64,000 bases of DNA from Acidobacteriota bacterium (GTDB lineage Bacteria; Acidobacteriota; Vicinamibacteria; Marinacidobacterales; Marinacidobacteraceae). The stretch spans positions 1-64,000 of the forward strand of contig JAJEFG010000032.1 in NCBI GenBank assembly GCA_022820545.1, read 5' to 3'. Position 1 is the first letter of the stretch; the number at the start of each line of letters is the position of its first letter. The position numbers were made by a program, and so were the translations under genes. The notes under the pieces are model-generated. The model searched no databases. It saw only the letters and a program-made list of their open reading frames with translations, and was not told where the DNA came from. Positions 36,189 to 44,173 of this stretch are shown in pieces.

Positions 36189-37763
36189 GTGGACCCATAC
36201 GAGAGCCGGCCCGATCCCGACCGGGTCACGGCCGTCTACCGCGTTCGCCCGGGGGCGGCCGCGCCCGAGGAACTCGCCCGCCTCATCGCGATCGAGCAGA
36301 CCGTCGAGATTCCGGAGGCGCTCATTCCGCCGGGGCGGATCCAGGACGAGATCGTCGGCCGGGTCGAGTCGGTGACCTGCGAACCCGAGGACCCGGGCGC
36401 GCACCGCATCACGATCAGCTACGGAGCCGAACTGGCCCGGGATCTCTTCGGACTGCTGGCGGTCGCGATCGGCAACGCCCCCATGTATGGCGGGGTGCGG
36501 CTCGTGGAACTGCAACCGCCGCGGGCGCTGCTCGATTCTCTTCCCGGCCCCAATCACGGCGTGGAGGGTGTGCGGCGGATGTGCGGAGTCCTGGGACGGC
36601 CGCTGCTGGCCACCGCGCTCAAGCCGCAGGGATCGAGCGTCGCCGAACTTGCGGCCATCGGCGAGGCGTTCGCCCGCGGCGGCGGCGACCTGGTGAAGGA
36701 CGACCAGAACCTCACCGATCCCTTCGAGGCCTTTCGCTCCCGCGTGCTCGCGTGCGCCGAGGCCGTGGACCGCGGCAACCAGGCCACCGGCCGGAGGTGC
36801 CTCTACCTCCCACACGTCGGCGCCCGCGCCGAGGAACTCGAGCGGTACGTCGAGTTCGTCGCCGAGGCCGGGCTTCCCGGGGTCCTGGTCTGTCCGATGA
36901 TCACCGGGCTCGACGCCGTGCGCGCCCTGGCGGAGCGCTATCCGCTCATCTTCCTGGGACATCCGTCGCTGACCGGGGTCTATACCCATGCCCCCGACCA
37001 CGGGGTGGGCCACGGCGTTCTTCTGGGGACCCTGTTCCGGCTGGCCGGCGCCGACGTTTCGGTGTTCCCGGACGCGGGCGGCCGCTTTCAGTACACCGAA
37101 GCTGCCTGCGCGGAGATCAAGAGCCGCCTCCGCGAGCCGCTCGGAGGGCTCCGGCCCGCGTGGCCGGCGCCCGCCGGCGGGATGGGACCCGCCGATGTCG
37201 GCCGCATCTCAACGACCTACGGCCCGGACACGGTGCTGCTGATCGGCGGCGCCCTGCTCGGCCATCCAGACGGAATCGAAGCGGGAACCGGCGAGATCCT
37301 CGACCGCATTCGCGAGGTCCACCCGGAGGTGTCCATCGAGCCCGCCGAGACGCCGCTGTCCTCGTTGCCCGAGCCGAGACGCCTGGCCTTCCGGAAGGAC
37401 TGGAACTGGGAGGGCCGGAACAGTTCGCCCTACAAGGACGCCGGCGACCTCGCCTTCCGGGGCGTGCGGCGGGTCGAGCTGGTCGGCAGGTTCGGGGAGC
37501 GCACGCGCTCCGACCTGCGCTACTTCGAGGTCGAGCCGGGCGGCCACACGAGCCTCGAGAAGCACGTCCACACCCACGTCGTCATCGGGGCCCGCGGCGA
37601 AGGGGTCCTCCTGCTCGGAGACCGCCGGATGCCGCTCAAACACCTCGACGTGGCCTGTGTCGGTCCCCTGGAGGCCCACCAGTTGCGGAACGAGACCGAG
37701 GAGCCGTTCGGCTTCTTCTGCGTCGTGGACCACGACCGCGACCGCCCCATGCGGGCGGGATAG
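36189..37763 (+). CDS. RuBisCO-like protein (form IV) with C-terminal cupin domain
   Basis: RLP: GRPLLATALKPQGSS, GGGDLVKDDQNLTDPFEAF, LGHPSLTGVY, PAGGMGPADVGRISTTYGPDTVLLIGGALLGHPDGI. Cupin: GGHTSLEKHVHTHVVIGARGEGVLLLGDRRMPLKHLDVACVGPLEAHQLRNETEEP. GTG start 3 nt after the tsaD stop. Confidence 0.9.
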   Translation: MDPYESRPDPDRVTAVYRVRPGAAAPEELARLIAIEQTVEIPEALIPPGRIQDEIVGRVESVTCEPEDPGAHRITISYGAELARDLFGLLAVAIGNAPMYGGVRLVELQPPRALLDSLPGPNHGVEGVRRMCGVLGRPLLATALKPQGSSVAELAAIGEAFARGGGDLVKDDQNLTDPFEAFRSRVLACAEAVDRGNQATGRRCLYLPHVGARAEELERYVEFVAEAGLPGVLVCPMITGLDAVRALAERYPLIFLGHPSLTGVYTHAPDHGVGHGVLLGTLFRLAGADVSVFPDAGGRFQYTEAACAEIKSRLREPLGGLRPAWPAPAGGMGPADVGRISTTYGPDTVLLIGGALLGHPDGIEAGTGEILDRIREVHPEVSIEPAETPLSSLPEPRRLAFRKDWNWEGRNSSPYKDAGDLAFRGVRRVELVGRFGERTRSDLRYFEVEPGGHTSLEKHVHTHVVIGARGEGVLLLGDRRMPLKHLDVACVGPLEAHQLRNETEEPFGFFCVVDHDRDRPMRAG

Positions 37764-37788
37764 TCTCGACGGCGGCCGGTCTCCCCGC

Positions 37789-38271
37789 TCAGGCTGGATC
37801 CAAAGCGCTCATGAAGCGCTCGAACCGTCCGAGATCTCGTGTGACCAGCGGATGGGCCTGCCGCAGTTTGGCGATGAGAAAATCCAGGCGATCCCAGTCG
37901 TATTCCAGCTCGACGTAGTAGCGCTTGAAGTGGCGGAACCGGAGTAGTTCCGAAAGTGGGGACAACGCAGTCTCCGACACCGCCGCCACCCGCACCCCCT
38001 CGATCTCCAGGGTCATCTTCTCCAGCAGGTCCTTGTGCCAGCGATCCGGCGCGAGATCGTTCTCGAAGTGCTGCGAGATGCGCAGGAAGACGGTCTCAAG
38101 GCAGGTGTAGTAGTTCTTCAGCAGGCCGGCGGCGATGAGAGCAGACGCCGGCGTCCTGCCGAGCCGGACGATCTCGTCGGCGAGCGCGTCCTCGAGGGCG
38201 TCCCGAACTGCTTCCAGCCGCTGCCGGTGGAGGGCGACGAGGGCCGTGAGCTCACGGATCGCTGCGTTCAT
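37789..38271 (-). CDS. HepT-like HEPN toxin
   Basis: ALIAAGLLKNYYTCLETVFLRISQHFEN...LRFRHFKRYYVELEYDWDRL; overlaps an upstream MNT nucleotidyltransferase gene. Confidence 0.75.
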   Translation of the reverse strand: MNAAIRELTALVALHRQRLEAVRDALEDALADEIVRLGRTPASALIAAGLLKNYYTCLETVFLRISQHFENDLAPDRWHKDLLEKMTLEIEGVRVAAVSETALSPLSELLRFRHFKRYYVELEYDWDRLDFLIAKLRQAHPLVTRDLGRFERFMSALDPA

Positions 38272-38641
38272 GGACCAGTGCGCCCCCCGTGCGAATGCGC
38301 TCGGCGATGTCCTCGGGCACCTTCTCCAGTTCGATCACGTCCACCGGAAGGGTCGTTCCGTCCGTCGCGATACCAAGCGTCCGAAAGAACTCGGCCGGCC
38401 CGCGCAGCCCCTCAACCGCAATGTCAATGTCCGAGATCTCGCTGAACCGCGACCGATCGAGCAGTGAACCCCACTGGTAGATGCGGCGCGGGTTCACCTG
38501 TTCCGCGATTGCCGCGACGATTGCGCTTGCGTCCCGGGTGGCTCGCTCGAAGCGCACGCCAATTCGCGCCCGGCGACGCCTTTCCTTCTCCGCCTGAAAT
38601 GCCCGGGCTCGATCGAGATCGATGGCGAACTCGTTGTCCAT
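38252..38641 (-). CDS. MntA-like nucleotidyltransferase antitoxin
   Basis: YQWGSLLDRSRFSEISDIDIAVEGL, the NTase GS...DxD motif; ATG at 38641. Confidence 0.8.
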   Translation of the reverse strand: MDNEFAIDLDRARAFQAEKERRRRARIGVRFERATRDASAIVAAIAEQVNPRRIYQWGSLLDRSRFSEISDIDIAVEGLRGPAEFFRTLGIATDGTTLPVDVIELEKVPEDIAERIRTGGALVHERSDP

Positions 38642-38714
38642 CACCTCAGTATAAGTGGCGGAAACGCGCCCTTCCGGCGGCCGGTTCCGGGGATCCGGCC
38701 ACCGGTCCGCCGGC

Positions 38715-41700
38715 CTAAGCGACCTCCTCCGCGTGTTCGCGGAATCGGCAGAACGCGTTGGCGAGCCGCATCTGGTGCGGCGTCTTGCACTCGGGAAAAA
38801 AGAGTTCCGGGCTCGCGACCACGACCGCAAGGCAGCGGGCGCGGGAAGTCGCCACGTTGAGCCGGTTCAGCGAGTAGAGGAAGTCCATCCCCCGCGGGGC
38901 CGCATCCGGGGTCGAGGTGGCGAGCGAGTAGAAGACCACCGGGGCTTCCTGTCCCTGGAACTTGTCCACGGTTCCCACCCGAGCCCGTCCGTCGAGGACC
39001 CCGGCGAGGCGGTCCACCTGGGCGTTGTAGGGAGCGACGATCAGGATGTCCTCGGGGGTGATCCGCCGGGTCGCTCCACCGGCGTCCGTCCAGGAAGCGG
39101 CATCGAGCAGCCCGGCGACGAGCGACGCGATCCGGCCGGCCTCTTCCGGTGACTCGCGCTGGTTCCCGTCGTGCTCGACGGGGACGAAACGAAGCCCGGC
39201 GCCGGGGAGCGGACCTCCGGCAATCGTCTGCCGCTTTAGTCCGGGCCGCGACCCGAGTCGGTCGTCGTAGAAGAGTTCCGAGGTGAACCGGCCGATGTCG
39301 GGGTGCATCCGCCAGGTGTGGTCGAGGAAGAGGCCGCGTTCCGGTGGAATCGTCTTCTCTCCGGCAAGCAGGTGGCCGAGCGCGGAGGCGGAGGATCCCT
39401 CCGGGTGGATCCCCTGGGTGACCTGATCGAGCTGGCGCGGATCGCCGAGCAGGACGAGGCTCGCCGCGGCCGGCGCGGAGGCGAGGGCGCCCGCGAGGGA
39501 GAACTGTCCGGCTTCGTCCACCACCAGCACGTCCACCGCGTCCTGCATGTCCTCCCGCGCCCAGACCCAGGTCGTGCCCGCGATCAGCCGCACATCCGGG
39601 TCTTGGACGGCGTCGACGGCGTTTCCGGAACCCGCCTTCCGTTCGATGCGGTGATCGGCGCAGCCTGCGTGCGAGGCGATCTGAACTCCCTGGAACGCGA
39701 CGCCCTCCTCATCGGCGGCGGCGCAGACCTGGTCGAGCAGGTTGGTGATGACCTGGTGGCTCTGCGCCGTCACCCCCACCCGCCGGCCAGCCGCCAGGAG
39801 CGCAGTGATGACGCGGGCGCCGAGGTAGGTCTTGCCGCTTCCCGGCGGCCCTTGCACCGGCAGCACCTCCCGGTCGAGGCCGAGCGCCAGGCGCCTGGCC
39901 CCGTGAACCAGGTCTTCCCCGGGCTGCACCAGGGGTGTGCCGTTGCCCCCATTCCGCGGCGGAACCCTCCGGAGCAGATCGAACGCGGCGCGCCGCGGGT
40001 GGCCGTCCGGGAATCCCTGCTCGGCAACCAACTCGCCCAGGCGGAACAGGGAATCGCGCATCGTGCGGGTGGGCAGAATGTCCACCGGAACGAGCGCCGC
40101 GGGATGGGGCTGGAGCACCTTCCGGCGGCTGCGCTTCAGGATCAGCGCGTCCTCGGCCATCTCGAAGACCTCGCCGGGCGACGCTCCCGTCGCGGGGTCG
40201 CGGACGCTCGTGCCGACGTCGATTCCATGGTCCTGGGGCGGAAACCGGTAGTGATGGAGTACGGACTGCTTCTCGGGGCCGATCTCCGCCTCGAACGCCA
40301 GACCGCCCAGCGTCGTCCGTTCCTCGAAGAGTTGCTCGGCATCCAGCCCGCAGAGGTGGAAGAACTCCCACCACGCCGATTTGTCCTCCCGCCGGTGGTA
40401 GTCGAGGAGGAATCGCAGGAGTTGCCGGGCCTCGGACTCGTCCGGTGGACCGCCGGACACGAGGCGGGTCCCGAGGTGTTCGACCCGCGCCGCGGCCTCG
40501 CTCTGCTCGAGCTCCTTTTCCGGCGCGATCTCGACGGTCGGGCGACTCCGCGGGCCGATCTCGCGGGTGAGTTCCCGGCGCAGGTCCTCGAGCCAGTCGT
40601 GGAGCGCGAGGGTGGAAAGGCAGTCCTCGCGGTTGTAGCGCCGGATGACCTCCAGGTCGGCCGCCTCCGCGCGGCCGCCCGAGTCCAGTGCGGTGTCCAT
40701 CCGGGCGCGCGCCCGGATGGACTCGATGAGGTCCTGTTTCCGGGTGAACCCGTAGAACCGTTCCATTTCCTTCAGGGAGTAGCTCTCCACCGACGCAACC
40801 AGCCCCTGCCGGACCACCTGGAGGAGGTCCACGAACACGTGGTGGCGAAGGAGCACGTCCATCGCGTCCTCGCGGCTCGCGTAGCGGCTCATCAGGCGCT
40901 TCAGCGCCCCGGTCTCGTAGCCCCCGTAGTGGTAGACGTGGAGACCTCCGAACCGTTCCCGCCGCTCGGCCACCAGGTCCATGAAGGACTCGAAGACCTC
41001 GCGCTCTCCGCCGCGGTCGAAAGCCCAGCGGTCGTCATAGTCGCCGTCCCGATCCACGAGGCCGAAGAGGTACTCGAGGCCGCCGTCCGCCGTCGGCCGG
41101 GAACTCTCGATGTCGAAGAACAGGTCGCCGTCGGAAGGCTCGGGGAGCGCGAGCAGACCGCGGCCCTCCTCCGGCGGTGCGGTCAGCTCGCGAAAGGGCC
41201 GGCCCGACGCGCGCTCGGTGAGCTGCGCCTTCGCCTGGCGATGGATGCGCTTCAGCGAGGCGGGCTGGACCCCGTCGAGCGGCGGGTCGAGGGGCAGGGC
41301 GATCCCGGCCAGCGCCGCCAGGGTCGTGATGCCGCGGTCTTCCAGGCGCCGGCGCTGGTGGCGGGAAGCTCCGGCAACCAGCGAGAGGTGGTCGTCCGCC
41401 CGTCGCCGATCGCGGCACACCTGGGTCCAGTCGCAGCGGGGGCACAGGTCCACGGGCTCCGGATAGGTCGGCCCCGGGTCCGTGCAGTGGCCCTCGAACT
41501 GCCGCCGGAGCGCGCGTTCGAATGCCGCGAAGTCCGCAACGCGGAAAGGCTCCACATCGCCGGCGCCGCCGAGCGCTAGGTGCATTTCGACCGGCGCCGC
41601 TCCCTGCACCTGCTCCAGCAGCCACGAATACACCGCGATCTGCAGGACGGCGTCCGCTTTCGCGACCGCTGCGAGTTTGGCGTCCACCACCTCGTAGGAC

Positions 41701-42083
41701 CAGTCACCGAGCGCGCTCGGGCGTCGGGCGCGGACCAGGAAATCGGGGTAGCCGCCCCACTTCCCGCGGCCGAGCCTCCCCTGGTGGACCACCTCCACGC
41801 CGCGCCGCATGGCGTCGAGGGTCCGCTCGCTTCGTTCCGCGAAACCTCCGGACGCGCCGATGGTCTCGATGGTGCGCCCTCTGATGCGCAATCGCTCGAG
41901 CACTCGGGCCTCGTGCTCCTGCCCTGCCTCGGCGAGCGCGTCGCGGCGGGGGTCTTCGAAGATGGGTGGCGGGGACGTCTCTCCGAGCGCGACGCTCCGG
42001 GAGAGGCTCGTCAGGCGCCGGCAGGCGAGGAAACGGCTGAGGTCGGTGGGAGCGAAGAAGAGTTTGCCGTTTCGTGCGCGCAT
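38715..42083 (-). CDS. TM0106-like RecB-family nuclease/RNase H-like domain fused to SF1 (UPF1-like) helicase
   Basis: Nuclease part with CPRCDWTQVCRDRR; DLFFDIESSRP; Walker A VQGPPGSGKTYLGARV; VLVVDEAGQFSLAGAL; VGTVDKFQGQEAPVVFYSLATS. Confidence 0.85.
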   Translation of the reverse strand: MRARNGKLFFAPTDLSRFLACRRLTSLSRSVALGETSPPPIFEDPRRDALAEAGQEHEARVLERLRIRGRTIETIGASGGFAERSERTLDAMRRGVEVVHQGRLGRGKWGGYPDFLVRARRPSALGDWSYEVVDAKLAAVAKADAVLQIAVYSWLLEQVQGAAPVEMHLALGGAGDVEPFRVADFAAFERALRRQFEGHCTDPGPTYPEPVDLCPRCDWTQVCRDRRRADDHLSLVAGASRHQRRRLEDRGITTLAALAGIALPLDPPLDGVQPASLKRIHRQAKAQLTERASGRPFRELTAPPEEGRGLLALPEPSDGDLFFDIESSRPTADGGLEYLFGLVDRDGDYDDRWAFDRGGEREVFESFMDLVAERRERFGGLHVYHYGGYETGALKRLMSRYASREDAMDVLLRHHVFVDLLQVVRQGLVASVESYSLKEMERFYGFTRKQDLIESIRARARMDTALDSGGRAEAADLEVIRRYNREDCLSTLALHDWLEDLRRELTREIGPRSRPTVEIAPEKELEQSEAAARVEHLGTRLVSGGPPDESEARQLLRFLLDYHRREDKSAWWEFFHLCGLDAEQLFEERTTLGGLAFEAEIGPEKQSVLHHYRFPPQDHGIDVGTSVRDPATGASPGEVFEMAEDALILKRSRRKVLQPHPAALVPVDILPTRTMRDSLFRLGELVAEQGFPDGHPRRAAFDLLRRVPPRNGGNGTPLVQPGEDLVHGARRLALGLDREVLPVQGPPGSGKTYLGARVITALLAAGRRVGVTAQSHQVITNLLDQVCAAADEEGVAFQGVQIASHAGCADHRIERKAGSGNAVDAVQDPDVRLIAGTTWVWAREDMQDAVDVLVVDEAGQFSLAGALASAPAAASLVLLGDPRQLDQVTQGIHPEGSSASALGHLLAGEKTIPPERGLFLDHTWRMHPDIGRFTSELFYDDRLGSRPGLKRQTIAGGPLPGAGLRFVPVEHDGNQRESPEEAGRIASLVAGLLDAASWTDAGGATRRITPEDILIVAPYNAQVDRLAGVLDGRARVGTVDKFQGQEAPVVFYSLATSTPDAAPRGMDFLYSLNRLNVATSRARCLAVVVASPELFFPECKTPHQMRLANAFCRFREHAEEVA

Positions 42084-42143
42084 CGCTTGGGGCGGCGAAG
42101 TCTATGGATGCGTTGCGCACCCGCCACCGAGCCGTCTCGCGGC

Positions 42144-43397
42144 CTACTTCGGCGGACGCTCCCACAGCCGCCGGATCGGCACGGCATGGAGCCGCTCACC
42201 GAAGCGGGCGCTCGTCATCCCGTCGTAGAGCACCACGCCGCCCGCGAATCGCTTCCCGACCACACTCGCGAGTTTGCGGAGCCCCCGAAAATCCCGTCCT
42301 CTCACCGTGGACGATGCCTTGACCTCGACCCCGGCCAACGTTCCGCCCGCCCGTTCGAGGACGAGATCCACTTCGACGCCGTCCCGGTCGCGGAAGTGGA
42401 ACAGCCCGGTCGGCTCGTCCCGCCAGCCGGCCTGGCGTTTCAGCTCCTGAAAGACGAACGTCTCGAGAAGCTGGCCCAGCAGGCGCCGGTCCCCGTGCAT
42501 CTCCTCGGCGCCGACTCCGAGTAGCGCGCATGCCAGCCCCGTGTCGGAGAGGTGGAGCTTCGGCGTCTTCACCAGGCGGCTCGCGCCATCGCCTTGCCAG
42601 GATGGAAGGCGCTCCAGCAGGAAGATGCGCTCGAGCAAGGTCAGGTAGCTGCGGATGGTGGGGCGGGTGAGCTGAAAGTGCGATGCGAGATCGTTGGCGT
42701 TGAAGAGCCCGGCGGTCTGGGCGGCCGCGTACCCGAGGAGGCGGGGAAGGGCTTCCAGCTCCCCGATCCTCGCCAGGTTCGGGACGTCGCGCTCCACCAG
42801 CGCCGCCAGGTAATCGCGGTGCCAGCCAGCCCGGCGCCGTCCCGGCGGGAGAGCGAGCGCCGCCGGATAACCACCGGCGGCGATCCGTTCTGCCAGTTGC
42901 CTTCCGAGCCGCTCGCTCGGCGCCAGGGGAAAGCCCTCGCCAAACAGTGCTTCAAGAAAATCGGGTGCCGACTGCGCGATCTCTGCCTGCGACAGCGGGT
43001 GGAGCCGCACGACGCGGAGGCGGCCGGCCAGGGAGTCCGAGAGCCGCGGCAGGAGCAGCACGTGGGTGGAAGCCGCCATCAGGAAACGGCCCGGCGCGCG
43101 TCTCCGGTCGATCTCCATCCTGAGGGTCCGGAAGAGCGCCGGCGTCCGTTGCACCTCGTCCAGGATGACCCGCTCGGGCAGGTCCGCCACGAAGCCGATC
43201 GGATCCGCCTCGGCCGCGTCCCGCAGCGTGTCGTCGTCGAGATCGAGATGGGCGTAACCGCGGTCCTGCCCGACCCGCCGGGCCAGCGTGGTCTTTCCGG
43301 ATTGGCGGGGTCCGTGGATCAGGACCGCCGGAGAATCTTCAAGCGCCTCCGACAGTCGAGGCTCCGCGAAGCGCGGGTAGATGGTGTCCTCGGGCAC
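42144..43397 (-). CDS. AAA ATPase with DUF4143-type C-terminus
   Basis: AVLIHGPRQSGKTTLARRV, VILDEVQRTPALFRTLRMEIDRRRAPGRFLMAAS, LETFVFQELKRQAGWRDEPTGLFHFRDRDGVEVDLVLE. Start uncertain; the track ORF to 43643 overlaps the RelE gene. Confidence 0.83.
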   Translation of the reverse strand: MPEDTIYPRFAEPRLSEALEDSPAVLIHGPRQSGKTTLARRVGQDRGYAHLDLDDDTLRDAAEADPIGFVADLPERVILDEVQRTPALFRTLRMEIDRRRAPGRFLMAASTHVLLLPRLSDSLAGRLRVVRLHPLSQAEIAQSAPDFLEALFGEGFPLAPSERLGRQLAERIAAGGYPAALALPPGRRRAGWHRDYLAALVERDVPNLARIGELEALPRLLGYAAAQTAGLFNANDLASHFQLTRPTIRSYLTLLERIFLLERLPSWQGDGASRLVKTPKLHLSDTGLACALLGVGAEEMHGDRRLLGQLLETFVFQELKRQAGWRDEPTGLFHFRDRDGVEVDLVLERAGGTLAGVEVKASSTVRGRDFRGLRKLASVVGKRFAGGVVLYDGMTSARFGERLHAVPIRRLWERPPK

Positions 43398-43572
43398 CGG
43401 CAGATTGTAAAAGTTGGCTTCGGCCAAATGAAAACAGTGCCGCCGGCAGAATGAAAGGTAACCGGTCGGCCAACCGGAAGGATCCTCGAGGGTGAGTGAG
43501 GGTGTCGCCTCCCCGAGGGCGACCCCTCGTGTCGGGCCGGACCAGACCGTGAACCGCGGATCAGGCGCTCGG

Positions 43573-43866
43573 CTACTGCCGTCCCGCCCAATAGGCTGGT
43601 CGTCGTTTGGTGTGCATGACAGCCAGTATCCGAATGTCGTCACCGGTGACCTTGTAGATCACCGCGTAGGGGAAGCCACGCACCAGTCGCTGACGGATGT
43701 CTCCTCGCATGACGCGGCCCGAGCCGGGGAATGCGACGATGGATTGCGTGCAGGCCTCGACTGAGTCCACGAAGAGCGTCCCCAAGCCGCCGCTTCGGCT
43801 CTCGTAGTAATGCGCCGCCTCCGCCAACTCGAACTCGGCGAGACGGTGAAACGCGAGTTCCGGCAA
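43573..43866 (-). CDS. RelE/ParE-family toxin
   Basis: MPELAFHRLAEFELAEAAHYYESRSGGLGTLFVDSVEACTQSIVAFPGSGRVMRGDIRQRLVRGFPYAVIYKV. Confidence 0.85.
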   Translation of the reverse strand: MPELAFHRLAEFELAEAAHYYESRSGGLGTLFVDSVEACTQSIVAFPGSGRVMRGDIRQRLVRGFPYAVIYKVTGDDIRILAVMHTKRRPAYWAGRQ

Positions 43867-44082
43867 CTACGCGAGTTGTTTCCGCAACTCTCCGAAGACC
43901 TGCTCCGCCGGGCGGTCCGCAGACGCGGGTTCTGCGTCCCGCCTGGCAGCCTCTTCCGCCCAGACTGCCTCGTGCTGTTCGGCAGTCAGTTCATCCAGAC
44001 TCTCCAGCAGCCTTCCGGCCAGTCGCGCACGTGACTCCGGGTTGAGTCTGAGGGCTTCCTGCACGAGGTCGTCCAGTCGCAT
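43867..44082 (-). CDS. Addiction-module antitoxin component
   Basis: ALRLNPESRARLAGRLLESLDELTAEQHEAVWAEEAARRDAE; abuts the RelE/ParE gene. Confidence 0.78.
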   Translation of the reverse strand: MRLDDLVQEALRLNPESRARLAGRLLESLDELTAEQHEAVWAEEAARRDAEPASADRPAEQVFGELRKQLA

Positions 44083-44173
44083 CCATCCAGTTTACCCGGA
44101 CGGAGCCGTCCTCCGGTGCCCGGCACGGTGATATAACGCCGGACCGCCCAACCCCTCACCCCAAGGAGGCGTC

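Noticed and set aside
36189-37763. Genuine CO2-fixing RuBisCO
   Set aside because: Loop-6 Lys motif absent, Glu-to-Gln at the metal site and a cupin fusion; no phosphoribulokinase or CBB genes in the window.
39303-41579. Long + strand ORF (758 aa) opposite the nuclease-helicase gene
   Set aside because: Shadow ORF; helicase motifs lie on the - strand.
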